A stretch of 22,434 bases of DNA from JBGPLJ01 sp041486385. Its GTDB lineage: Bacteria > Pseudomonadota > Gammaproteobacteria > Steroidobacterales > Steroidobacteraceae. Positions within the stretch are counted from its first letter, which is position 1, and every line of letters starts with the position of its first letter. This document shows, one piece after another, positions 8,235 to 16,040 of the stretch. The DNA is taken from contig JBGPLJ010000016.1 of assembly GCA_041486385.1 (NCBI GenBank), positions 1-22,434 of the forward strand. The letters are read 5' to 3'. The position numbers and the translations under genes were made by a program. Under the pieces are notes generated by a model that was not told where the DNA came from, did not search any database, and saw nothing but the letters and a program-made list of their open reading frames with translations.

Positions 8235-9722
8235 TCAGTGCGCTGGACCCGCTATTCTGCGCAGACCGAGGTAGCTGAGAACGGTCGATTCTGCGCCGTC
8301 TGGTCGGCCACTAAGCAGCCAGAGCAGCATGACGATTGTGACATACCAGAGTGCGCCACCTGCAACCGCGGCAAGTAATTGCAACGCTTGCCACGCGGTG
8401 CTTTCAGCTAGTGGCAATCGGCTCAGCAGGGTTGTGACCGTGAGGTGCATGACAGCCACGGCCACAACAGAGCGCCATACGCGGGCGAGCCAGTCAGTGA
8501 CGTTCAGTTTCAGTGTCAAGCGCAAGAACAATAGCTGCACGGGAAGCGATGTCCCCGCTGCGATGGCGAACGACCACGCCGCCCCTAGTGGACCAAAGTG
8601 GGGCAGCAGGAGCGCGAGGGAGACCAGAAGTACGATCACGTAGCAGCCGGACAACCATACGACCAAACGCGGCCGCCCCAAACTCAGGCAAATGGAGGTT
8701 GCTCCAAAGCCAAGAAGAGAAATCGACGAGGCCACTCCAATCACTTGCAGCAGCGGTATCGATGTCAGCCATTTCGGGCCGAACAGGATCGGCACCAGCA
8801 GGGGCGCGACGGCTGCAATACCGGCAGCGACAGGTACGATCAGCAGCGCCGCGAGCCCGTTTGCCGTCAGATAGCTCGCGCGGAGGGTATCCATGCCTGT
8901 CGCCATACGGGCGTATCCGGGAAACAGTGCACGGTCGATAGGCGCGGCCAAATTTGCGTTAGCTATCGTCCCAAGATCGTACGCCAAACTGAACAGACCG
9001 AGTGCTGCGGCTCCGGACATCCTGCCGATCAGGAAGTTGACCGAGCGATGACGCAGGAAATAGAGCGCGTTGTCTACCAGCAGCCATTTCGAGAATCGGA
9101 AGAGTCCGCGCGCCGCTACCAGCGACCAACGCGGCCGGTATGGATGCATCAGGTAACTGGCCGCCAGCCCCGTCGCGCTGCCCGTCACGATTCCGGCGAC
9201 CAGAGCCCAGTGACTATGGAACACGGCCGCGGACGACACGCCAACGCAAACGCTGGCAATCTTCCGGCTCAGCGAATACGCAAACTCCCGGTGGAACTCG
9301 AGGTCTTTACGGAAGTTGACGACGCCGATGTTTTCCAGACCGCCGACCAAAGTGCTCGCGGCGAGAACGAGCATTACGGCAGTCAGTCTCGGCTCGTGAA
9401 AGAATTGCGCGGCAGGAGCGGCGGCGAGGCTCACCGCTAGTCCGAGAACAGCTGAAAGGATCAGATTGAGACTCCATGCGCTGTCGTACTCGGCCCGTGT
9501 GGCGGTCCGGTTCTGAATCAAGGCGACGTCGAAACGAAAGCTGGTCAGGATTTCCAGCGCGCCAATCATGGAGGTTGCGAGCGCGACCAGACCAAAGTCT
9601 CCAGGCACGAGAAGTCGCGCGAGCGCCATAGTGCTGCCGACGCCCAACGCGGTTATCGACAGCCGCATTCCCACCATCCAGGCGGCACCCGAGGCCATCT
9701 GTCTGCCGATCGGAGGTGTCAC
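8235..9722 (-). CDS. MOP-superfamily polysaccharide flippase (Wzx/WzxC-like)
   Basis: 495 residues, GTG start at 9722; an ATG at 9698 is an alternative, and neither has a clear ribosome-binding site. About 12-14 hydrophobic segments run through the protein. The start (GAAWMVGMRLSITALGVGSTMALARLLVPGDFG, in part) is typical of this family: R-x-L-x-P-x-D-F-G after the first helix. The segment LGLFSLAYDLGTIANANLAAPIDRALFPGYAR, in part, matches the WzxC-like branch. It is expected to move undecaprenyl-linked or similar glycans across the inner membrane. No glycosyltransferase or Wzy gene lies in the window, which is unusual for such a gene. It starts 10 bases after the SDR stop and is followed by the ligase, so the four minus-strand genes may share a transcript. 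Confidence 0.9.
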   Translation of the reverse strand: MTPPIGRQMASGAAWMVGMRLSITALGVGSTMALARLLVPGDFGLVALATSMIGALEILTSFRFDVALIQNRTATRAEYDSAWSLNLILSAVLGLAVSLAAAPAAQFFHEPRLTAVMLVLAASTLVGGLENIGVVNFRKDLEFHREFAYSLSRKIASVCVGVSSAAVFHSHWALVAGIVTGSATGLAASYLMHPYRPRWSLVAARGLFRFSKWLLVDNALYFLRHRSVNFLIGRMSGAAALGLFSLAYDLGTIANANLAAPIDRALFPGYARMATGMDTLRASYLTANGLAALLIVPVAAGIAAVAPLLVPILFGPKWLTSIPLLQVIGVASSISLLGFGATSICLSLGRPRLVVWLSGCYVIVLLVSLALLLPHFGPLGAAWSFAIAAGTSLPVQLLFLRLTLKLNVTDWLARVWRSVVAVAVMHLTVTTLLSRLPLAESTAWQALQLLAAVAGGALWYVTIVMLLWLLSGRPDGAESTVLSYLGLRRIAGPAH

Positions 9723-9732
9723 GTTCCCGCCG

Positions 9733-10434
9733 TTAGAACCTTTCGACCCAGGGCCGGATCTCCATCTCCCACGTCCAGGCGCTGCGCGGCTGCATCAGCA
9801 CGTGCAGGTAGTTCGCGGCGATCGCGTCCGGGTCGAGCATGGAATCGGGCTGGCCAGGCGGTTCGGTGCGGCCGGGATTGCGGATCGCACCGTCGATTAC
9901 GAAATGCGCGACGTGAATTCCCTGCGGCGCGAGTTCGCGCGCCATGCTCTGAGCGAGTCCGCGCAGCGCGAATTTCCCCATCGCGAAGGGCGCGGACTGC
10001 GCGTAGCCCTTGACGCTCGCCGACGCGCCGGTGAAAAAAACTGCGCCATGACGCTTGGGCAGCATGCGGCGCACCGCCTGCTGCGCGACCAGAAATCCGC
10101 CGAAAGCGGTAACCGCCAGCGCTCGCTCGACGTCAGCGGCGTCGAGATCGGCGAACGGACCGCGTGCGCGGGCGCTAGCGTTATAGACGACCACATCGGG
10201 CGCGCCGATGCCGGCTTCGAGATCGGAGAAGAGGCGCTGTACCTGACCCGCATCGCTCGAATCGCAGGCATAGGCGGTCGCGCCAAATTCCGTGCACAGC
10301 CCGGAAAGCTTGTCGATGTCACGGGCGGCCAGCGCGATTCCCATGCCCGCCTTGTGGAAGGCGCGGGCGAGCGAGGCGCTCAAGCCCGAGCCGGCACCAA
10401 CGATAAGAGCAGTGGAATAATTGGGTGCATTCAT
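9733..10434 (-). CDS. Short-chain dehydrogenase/reductase with Phe at the catalytic Tyr position
   Basis: 233 residues from ATG 10434, preceded by AAGGA eight bases upstream. The Rossmann motif is IVGAGSGLSASLARAF (11-26); YNASA (84-88) stands where NNAG is usual. After FTGASAS (134-140) the expected YxxxK is FAMGK: Phe150 replaces Tyr and Lys154 is kept. The following ALRGLAQSMARELAPQGIHVAH is typical of an SDR subgroup that often shows F-A-x-x-K, so this may be a subgroup trait and not decay. NADPH or NADH is the likely cofactor; substrate unknown. It lies 10 bases upstream of the flippase but could be an older chromosomal gene next to an inserted module. Confidence 0.88.
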   Translation of the reverse strand: MNAPNYSTALIVGAGSGLSASLARAFHKAGMGIALAARDIDKLSGLCTEFGATAYACDSSDAGQVQRLFSDLEAGIGAPDVVVYNASARARGPFADLDAADVERALAVTAFGGFLVAQQAVRRMLPKRHGAVFFTGASASVKGYAQSAPFAMGKFALRGLAQSMARELAPQGIHVAHFVIDGAIRNPGRTEPPGQPDSMLDPDAIAANYLHVLMQPRSAWTWEMEIRPWVERF

Positions 10435-10513
10435 GGTGGTATTCCTTTGTGCCGGTCCATTCTCCCTCGGAAAAGGGCTTAGGCAAGCGGACTCTGTCAC
10501 GGATAGGAATGGA

Positions 10514-10571
10514 CCCCTCACCCTGATCATGCCCCCTCACCCTAGCCCTCTCCCCCTGAAGGGGGAGAGGG
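10514..10571. repeat. CCCTCACCCT-type intergenic repeat with 11-bp hairpin
   Basis: Two direct copies of CCCCTCACCCT (10514-10524 and 10533-10543) precede a perfect hairpin: CCCTCTCCCCC (10546-10556), TGAA loop, GGGGGAGAGGG (10561-10571). The string CCCTCACCCTAGCCCTCTCCC is a familiar dispersed repeat in many proteobacterial genomes. It lies between the divergent SDR and MazG-like genes, 16 bases before the MazG start. Confidence 0.75.
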
Positions 10572-10587
10572 AATAAGAGAAGAAATA

Positions 10588-10932
10588 ATGAGTACGAATG
10601 CGCTCGCTGAACTCGCTCAACGGCTCCGCCAATTTGCGGCCGATCGCGATTGGGATCAGTTTCATTCGCCCAAGAACCTGGCGATGGCGCTCGTTGCCGA
10701 AGCGGGTGAGCTGGCGGCGGAATTTCAATGGCTCACCGAGGCTGAGAGCCGCGCGCCGCAGCCGGAGGAGCTCGCGCGGATGCGGGCGGAGTCGGCCGAT
10801 GTATTGAACTACCTGGTGCGGCTCGCGGACAAGCTCGGCATCGATCTGATCGCGGCCGCGAATGAGAAGATCAAAGACAACGAGCGGCGTTACCCGGTGG
10901 AGCTGGTGCGCGGGAGTTCGAAAAAAAGGTAA
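10588..10932 (+). CDS. MazG-like nucleotide pyrophosphohydrolase
   Basis: 114 residues, single-domain. The all-helical MazG metal site is visible: E38 and E41 with E45 in VAEAGELAAEFQW, and E68/D71 in ESADVLNYL. The N-terminal RDWDQFHSPKNLAMALVAEAGE pattern (partly quoted) is that of the dCTP pyrophosphatase/RS21-C6-like branch, which hydrolyses (deoxy)nucleoside triphosphates to monophosphates and pyrophosphate. A nucleotide-pool housekeeping role in the cytoplasm is likely; substrate is not decided by the sequence. The ribosome-binding site is a weak purine run (AGAGAAG). It is monocistronic, with a 180-base gap to the next gene and the CCCTCACCCT repeat just upstream, which may form part of its leader. 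Confidence 0.88.
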   Translation: MSTNALAELAQRLRQFAADRDWDQFHSPKNLAMALVAEAGELAAEFQWLTEAESRAPQPEELARMRAESADVLNYLVRLADKLGIDLIAAANEKIKDNERRYPVELVRGSSKKR

Positions 10933-11112
10933 TTCGCCGCACCGCACACCGGCTGCGGAACATTAAATCTCTTCTTGCCGGCGCATTTCGCCGATTCGTC
11001 TCCATTTGCCGACGGAATTTGCGCGAACGAACGCGCATGCGGGCCAGTCTATAAGCCCGCGTTGAACTTCGGGGTAGGCAGGCAGGCACTTAAGAGGACG
11101 AGGAGACGAAAA

Positions 11113-12576
11113 ATGTACAAATCAGTGTGGACAATAATCGTGGTCGCGGTCATTGCAGCCCTTGCGGCTTGCGGTGGCAGCGGCGGCGGCATGGGGCAGA
11201 CGGCCTCGGCAAATTCCCAACCAGTCACCACGATGGGGACCATCACCGCTTTCGGCAGTGTCGTCGTCAACGGCGTGCACTACGACATCGCAAGCGCAAC
11301 CATCACGCACAACGGCGACACGGTCACGCAGGCGGACCTCGAGGTCGGCCACATCGCGCGCGTGCATGGCCAGCGCAATCATCAGGACAATAACGGTCAC
11401 GCGGATCACGTCGACGTCGAAGACCGTCTCGTCGGACCGATCACGGCGATCGACGCTGGTGCCGGCACGCTGGTCGCGCTAGGTCAGTCGGTCACCGTGG
11501 ATTCGGCGACCTCGTTCGGCCATGACATCACTCCGTCCGGTCTTGGTGGACTCGTCGTCGGCGACGTTGTCGCAATCTCCGGCCTGGCCGCAGCGGACGG
11601 CACCATCGCTGCGACTCGCATCGATCTGAAATCCGGCAATCACAAGTTCCAGGTGATCGGCACGGTCGAGAATCTCGATACCGGCACTCACAAGTTCACG
11701 ATCAACGCGCTGAACGTGGATTACAGCACGGCGACGGTCGATGGCTTTACAGGCGGCCAACCCGCCAACGGCGACATCGTTGAAGTGAAGGGCACGGCGT
11801 TCGATACCGCAACGACTACGCTGATGGCGACGCACGTTTCCCCCGAAGAAGATGCAATGCAGGACGCCAATCACGGCGACCGCGTCGAACGCGAAGGTCT
11901 CGTGACCCGCTTCGTGTCCGCGACCGACTTCGACGTTGCCGGCAAGGCGGTCACCACGACCAGCACGACAGTGTTCGAAGGCGGAACGTCTGCCGATCTC
12001 GCGCTCAATGTGCGCGTCGAAGCCGAAGGCACGCTCGACACGAACGGCGTGCTCGTGGCGGACAAGATCGAGATCCGCAAGGAAGGCATCGCGGAACTGA
12101 AGGGCAACGTCACCGCGGTCGATGCGACAGCCGGCACCGTCACGCTACTCGGCGTAACGGTCACCGTGAACGCGGACACGCGCCTGGAGGACAAGAGCGC
12201 TGCACGCGTGGAGATGTTCAATCTGAGCGCTCTGAATGTCGGTGATACCGTTGAAGTGCGCGGCTTCGAGAATCCAGTGGGGAGCGGTGCCATCACCGCG
12301 ACGCGTCTCGAGCGCGAGCCGCCGAAGACCACGGTTGTGGTCGGCGGCTTCTTCATCGCGACGACGGCCCCGCAGTTCACGATCCTCGGCATCACGATCG
12401 ATTCGACGAACGCGACATTCGTACAGGGAGATCACGGCACGCTTACGTCCGCGGATTTCTTCACGAGGGCGCCCGGGCAGGTGGTGTTCGTGAGCGGCAC
12501 ACTCAACGGCACAACGGTGGTTGCCGACAAGATCGTGCTGACGACACGGCACGACTGCCAGGACTTTCAGGACTGA
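11113..12576 (+). CDS. Lipoprotein with tandem DUF5666 repeats
   Basis: 487 residues from ATG 11113, chosen because AGGAG lies 7 bases upstream and a lipoprotein signal peptide follows directly (lipobox LAAC, Cys20). The mature chain is built of about six beta-rich repeats of roughly 70 residues. Each opens with a G-x-(I/V)-T-x-(F/I/V) type strand: GTITAFGSVVVNG, GPITAIDAGAGTLVALG, GTVENLDTGTHKFTING-like, GLVTRFVSATDFDV, GNVTAVDATAGTVTLLG and GGFFIATTAPQFTILG. Each ends near VGDxVxVxG and a KIE/RIDLK-type strand. This is the DUF5666 pattern, an OB-like barrel found in envelope proteins. Function is unknown; membrane anchoring and Thr/Asp-rich repeats suggest a surface or periplasmic scaffold. 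An inverted repeat follows the stop. Confidence 0.85.
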   Translation: MYKSVWTIIVVAVIAALAACGGSGGGMGQTASANSQPVTTMGTITAFGSVVVNGVHYDIASATITHNGDTVTQADLEVGHIARVHGQRNHQDNNGHADHVDVEDRLVGPITAIDAGAGTLVALGQSVTVDSATSFGHDITPSGLGGLVVGDVVAISGLAAADGTIAATRIDLKSGNHKFQVIGTVENLDTGTHKFTINALNVDYSTATVDGFTGGQPANGDIVEVKGTAFDTATTTLMATHVSPEEDAMQDANHGDRVEREGLVTRFVSATDFDVAGKAVTTTSTTVFEGGTSADLALNVRVEAEGTLDTNGVLVADKIEIRKEGIAELKGNVTAVDATAGTVTLLGVTVTVNADTRLEDKSAARVEMFNLSALNVGDTVEVRGFENPVGSGAITATRLEREPPKTTVVVGGFFIATTAPQFTILGITIDSTNATFVQGDHGTLTSADFFTRAPGQVVFVSGTLNGTTVVADKIVLTTRHDCQDFQD

Positions 12577-12607
12577 GATTCCCCGAAGCTGAAGTAGCAG
12601 AGAAAGT

Positions 12608-12645
12608 AACGGAGCGCTGGCGCAGGGATTGACCAGCGCTCCGTT
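12608..12645. terminator. Long-stem hairpin between convergent genes
   Basis: Perfect 13-bp stem AACGGAGCGCTGG (12608-12620) / CCAGCGCTCCGTT (12633-12645) with a 12-base loop. It sits between the stops at 12576 (+) and 12669 (-), so it could end both transcripts. There is no T-run, so the call rests on stem strength and position. Confidence 0.55.
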
Positions 12646-12668
12646 GCGACCACGGAATCCCTCAAGCG

Positions 12669-13511
12669 CTAACGCTGTTGCCCCGGCGGGAACGGCGCAA
12701 AGGCGAGATCGTCGTTCCAGAAGCGATTCTTCTCCTCGCCGCAATCAATGATGCCTTTGTGGCAGAGCGTCTCTTGCCACTCGTATTTCAGGATTATGCG
12801 GCCACTCGGCCGCCTTTCCGCCTCGAAGGCAACGCGCATCGTCGGCTCATAGCGCTGCTCGCCAAAGCCCGTGCCGGCGGCCTCGTCCTTGCGCGACCTC
12901 TGCGCTTTGTCGTCCGATCGGCTGCTGAGTTCACCGGCCGCAGGTGACGCCGGTGACGCGGCCTGCGCGGCGGCATTGCTGTCTCGCGCATAGGGTTCGG
13001 GTGCCGGCATCAGCATCGCCACCTGCCGCTCACGATAGACGGCGACCGCTATCACGCCCTTCGCAGATCCGTCGCCAAACGCCTGCGCGTAGGAATCCTT
13101 GAAGTCGGTGAAGAAGAATTCGTGTACGTCCGTGAGGCTCGTGCGCCAGCCGCTGATCTCGGTCGTCTGCCACGGCCCGAAGATGTACATCTCCTCGTTG
13201 CGCGCGAGATCCGAACGGCCGCCAGAAATGATATTGCGCCCATCGACGGCGATGACGACGCCGACGCGTCGGGGCGTGCGATTGCTGATGCGGATGCGAT
13301 AGGGCGCGCCGCGTTCGGCTTTGAGGTAAGCGCGATAGGCCGTGCCGCTATTGCCTGCCGGAATCTGGCTTACTGGATATTGGTCGAATGTCGCGCCGCT
13401 GTTGCCGACGACTTCGACACTGACGTCGCGGTCCTGGTCCGACGCGCGTGCGCAGGCGGCAGCAGTGATGCCGAGGATGATGAGGGTCACGGTCCACACA
13501 CGGTTCAACAT
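12669..13511 (-). CDS. Exported protein of unknown function, possibly a lipoprotein
   Basis: 280 residues; AAGGAG lies 7 bases before ATG 13511. Residues 1-20 form a signal peptide (MLNRVWTVTLIILGITAAAC). TAAAC is a weak lipobox, so lipid anchoring at Cys20 is possible but unproven. The central domain (about 45-165) contains GTAYRAYLKAERGAPYRIRISN, in part, then VGVVIAVDGRNIISGG, YIFGPWQTTEISGWRTS, FFFTDFKDSYAQAFGD and KGVIAVAVYRE. I recognise this as a recurring uncharacterised proteobacterial envelope domain but know no function. A low-complexity Ala/Ser linker (about 175-215) precedes a short C-terminal part with two Cys (LCHKGIIDCGEE). It is convergent with the DUF5666 gene and divergent from the M32 peptidase. 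Confidence 0.8.
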   Translation of the reverse strand: MLNRVWTVTLIILGITAAACARASDQDRDVSVEVVGNSGATFDQYPVSQIPAGNSGTAYRAYLKAERGAPYRIRISNRTPRRVGVVIAVDGRNIISGGRSDLARNEEMYIFGPWQTTEISGWRTSLTDVHEFFFTDFKDSYAQAFGDGSAKGVIAVAVYRERQVAMLMPAPEPYARDSNAAAQAASPASPAAGELSSRSDDKAQRSRKDEAAGTGFGEQRYEPTMRVAFEAERRPSGRIILKYEWQETLCHKGIIDCGEEKNRFWNDDLAFAPFPPGQQR

Positions 13512-13572
13512 ATCGCTGCTCCTTCGAGGCGGTTACGGTAACGGTGCGATGGAACGGCAGCCTCGTGCGATC

Positions 13573-13674
13573 GGGGTCTGACTCCTCGCATTTCCTGACG
13601 AGGACGTGACGTCCGTCCGCTCGTTTGCGGACGCGCTTCGAGCGTAAGTCTTTGAACATACAATGGGTCTGACC
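13573..13674. repeat. Two GGGTCTGACY-type repeat copies in a divergent intergenic region
   Basis: GGGGTCTGACTCC (13573-13585) and GGGTCTGACC (13664-13673) are partial copies of the inverted repeat seen at 17604-17631. They lie in the 291-base gap between the exported-protein gene and the M32 peptidase. TACAAT at 13659-13664 resembles a -10 box for the peptidase, but I see no good -35. No RNA gene or ORF is evident in the gap. Confidence 0.5.
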
Positions 13675-13802
13675 GATTCACCGGCCGCCCACCGACGCTC
13701 TCGGGTAGAATTGCGCCTACTCCGGCTGACGCGATTCCAAGGGCGTCCGACCCTGCAAAAGGCGCCTGTCAGCGCGATTACAAGAACGACCAGGCTCCAA
13801 CC

Positions 13803-15305
13803 ATGGCCCTGACGCCTTATCAACAACTCGAGCAGGAGTTTCGCCGGCTGCACGCCTTTCGCGGTGCGCTGAGCCTCCTGCGCTGGGACGCGGCGGTGAT
13901 GATGCCGCGCGGCAGCGCCGACGTGCGCGGCGAACAGATGGCCGTGCTCGAAACCGAATATCACACGCTGCTCACCGCGCCGAAGATCTCGCGGCTCCTC
14001 GATCGGGCGCAGGCGAGCGTCGATCAGCTCGAAGACTGGCAGGTTGCGAACCTGACGCGCATGAAGCGTCAGCGCGATCACGCCATCGCGACGCCCGTTG
14101 CGCTCATCTCGCGGCTCGCGAAGGCAACGGCGCGCGCGGAAGTGCAATGGATCGAGGCGCGCGAGAAGAAGAGTTTTGCGGGTTTCGCGCCGCACCTCGA
14201 GGACGTCGTCAAGCTCGTGCGCGACAAGGCACGGCTTCTGGGGCAGGCGCTCAGTCTCTCCCCGTATAACGCGCTCCTCGACGCGTTCGCTCACGGCATC
14301 ACGTCGGATGACATCGACGAAATATTCAAAGGTCTCGCGCGCCGCCTGCCGAGCCTGATCAAAGAGGCGCAGGAAGCGCAGGCTCAGCATCCGGCCCTCA
14401 CACCCACCGGCAAGTTCACGCACGGCAAGCAGCGCCAGCTCGTGATCGAGGTCATGAAGGCGATCGGCTTTCCGTTCGACCGCGGACGGCTCGATGAGAG
14501 CGAGCATCCGTTCACCGAAGGCGTGCCGGGCGATATCCGCGTGACCACGCGTTTTGACTCGAATGATGTGTTCAGCGGCCTGCTCGGGGCGCTGCACGAA
14601 ACCGGTCACGCGATGTACGACCTGGGGCTGCCGCAGGAATGGCGCGATCAGCCGGTCGGCCGCGACCGCGGCATGGCGCTCGAGGAAAGCCAGTCGCTGC
14701 TGCTCGAGATGGTGGTCGGGCGCAGCCGTGGGTTCCTGCGCTACCTGAAGCCGCTCCTCGACAAGCATTTCTCGGTGAGCGGGCCGGAGTGGGAAGTCGA
14801 GAATCTCTATCGTCATCTCATCACACTCAAGCGTGGCCTCATTCGCGTGGACGCGGACGAGCTCACCTACCCGATGCACATCGTGCTGCGCTATGAGCTC
14901 GAACAGCAGATGCTCGCGGGGGAACTCGCGGTGAAGGATCTCCCGGAGGCGTGGAATGCCGGCATGGATGCGAAGCTTGGCGTGCAGCCGGCGAACGACG
15001 CCGAGGGGTGCCTGCAGGACATTCACTGGGCCGTCGGCTCGTTCGGCTACTTTCCGTCCTACGCGCTCGGCGCCGTGATCTCGACCCAGCTGCACGAAGC
15101 GTTCATGACGGAACTCCCGGACATCGAGCAGGAATTCGCCGCCGGCAAGTTCACCAGTCTCTTCGAATGGCTGCGGCAGAACGTGCATAGCCTGGGCGCG
15201 AAACTGTCCGTCCAGGACTTGATCAAGCAGGCCACCGGCAAACCGCTGACCGCGGCCGCGTTTCTGCGCTACGCCGAGGCCAAGTACCTGGAACCTGCCA
15301 CCTGA
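13803..15305 (+). CDS. M32 family metallocarboxypeptidase (Taq/Pfu carboxypeptidase type)
   Basis: 500 residues, the usual length of the family. Cytosolic zinc exopeptidase that trims C-terminal residues. Motifs in order: LLRWDAAVMMP (25-35), DIRVTTRF (about 245-252), the zinc site ALHETGHAMYD (His265, Glu266, His269), EESQS (294-298), LIRVDADELTYPMHIVLRYELEQ in part, and GCLQDIHWAVGSFGYFPSYALG in part. The usual HESQ motif reads EESQ here: the zinc-liganding Glu295 is kept but the preceding His is Glu294. Clear ribosome-binding site is lacking (only CCAGG-like). It heads an operon, with DUF4198 starting 15 bases after its stop. Confidence 0.93.
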   Translation: MALTPYQQLEQEFRRLHAFRGALSLLRWDAAVMMPRGSADVRGEQMAVLETEYHTLLTAPKISRLLDRAQASVDQLEDWQVANLTRMKRQRDHAIATPVALISRLAKATARAEVQWIEAREKKSFAGFAPHLEDVVKLVRDKARLLGQALSLSPYNALLDAFAHGITSDDIDEIFKGLARRLPSLIKEAQEAQAQHPALTPTGKFTHGKQRQLVIEVMKAIGFPFDRGRLDESEHPFTEGVPGDIRVTTRFDSNDVFSGLLGALHETGHAMYDLGLPQEWRDQPVGRDRGMALEESQSLLLEMVVGRSRGFLRYLKPLLDKHFSVSGPEWEVENLYRHLITLKRGLIRVDADELTYPMHIVLRYELEQQMLAGELAVKDLPEAWNAGMDAKLGVQPANDAEGCLQDIHWAVGSFGYFPSYALGAVISTQLHEAFMTELPDIEQEFAAGKFTSLFEWLRQNVHSLGAKLSVQDLIKQATGKPLTAAAFLRYAEAKYLEPAT

Positions 15306-15320
15306 AGAAGGGGGATCCAC

Positions 15321-16040
15321 ATGGTTCGCTCAAAATTCCTCATCGGTGCCGCTCTCACATGCCTGGCGGCCAACTTCGCAAACGCCGCGGATGAGTGGCT
15401 CGCCGCCGATCACCTGCAACTTGCGTCGGGCGACAAGCTGACGCTGCATCTGAATGTCGGCGTTGAGCTCGTGGCGACGGCAGAGCGCGCCTTCAATGCG
15501 AAGGAGAATGAGCGCTTCGATCTCTACCACGGCAATGACTACATGAATCTCATCGAGGGCACGCAGGACGGCGTGAAGCCGTTCTGGTCGCAGCCGCTCG
15601 ACTTCGAGAGCGAGTTTCTCGTGGTGTTGACGCGCGCGCAGCAAATTGTGGAGCGCCAGCGGGTCTGGACCTTCGCGAAGCTCCTCGGGCGCGTGGGCGC
15701 CGATGACGAAGGGAGCCTGCATCATCGCTTCGTCGGCCAGCAGCTCGAGATGGTGCTGATCCAGAATCCCGTGCTGCTGAAGGCGGGCGATGAAGAAATC
15801 GTACAGCTTTACTTCGAGACCAAAGCCGCCGCCGGCCAGACCATCACGGCCCGCCATCGCGAGACTGGCAAGCTGAGCGAAGTCACCGCGATCACCGACG
15901 CGCGCGGTGTCGCGCGCCTGCGCTTCGATGCCGCGGGCGTCTGGGTGCTGAGCACGACCTATGTGCGCGCCTGCAAGGCCTGCAAGGACGCGGACACGGA
16001 AGGCTTTCACGCCTCCTATGCCTTCGAGCTCGGGACATGA
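15321..16040 (+). CDS. DUF4198-like periplasmic protein
   Basis: 239 residues; a GGGGG stretch sits just ahead of ATG. Signal peptide 1-22 (MVRSKFLIGAALTCLAANFANA-A). The mature chain is beta-rich: LASGDKLTLHLNVGVEL (35-51), FDLYHGNDYMNLI, then a C-terminal Ig-like segment (VQLYFETKAAAGQTITARH in part, LRFDAAGVWVLSTTYVRAC). It ends in HASYAFELGT. This matches DUF4198, a family linked in some bacteria to metal (often nickel or cobalt) uptake, though no transporter lies nearby. A CKAC pair near the C-terminus could bind metal or form a disulfide. Its stop overlaps the next start (ATGA), so the two are translated together. Confidence 0.75.
   Translation: MVRSKFLIGAALTCLAANFANAADEWLAADHLQLASGDKLTLHLNVGVELVATAERAFNAKENERFDLYHGNDYMNLIEGTQDGVKPFWSQPLDFESEFLVVLTRAQQIVERQRVWTFAKLLGRVGADDEGSLHHRFVGQQLEMVLIQNPVLLKAGDEEIVQLYFETKAAAGQTITARHRETGKLSEVTAITDARGVARLRFDAAGVWVLSTTYVRACKACKDADTEGFHASYAFELGT

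Noticed and set aside
8598..9440. 280-codon plus-strand frame inside the flippase gene
   Set aside because: Gln/Arg/His-rich translation with no domain; it is antisense to the transmembrane protein.
5188..9722. Horizontal transfer of the ligase/flippase module on base composition
   Set aside because: Spot counts gave about 60-66 % GC both inside and outside the module, so composition alone does not support transfer. No mobile element borders it.
13533..15320. 595-codon open frame on the minus strand across the M32 peptidase gene
   Set aside because: It is the antisense shadow of a gene with complete M32 motifs. Its His/Arg/Glu/Leu-rich product has no recognisable domain and arises from high third-position GC.
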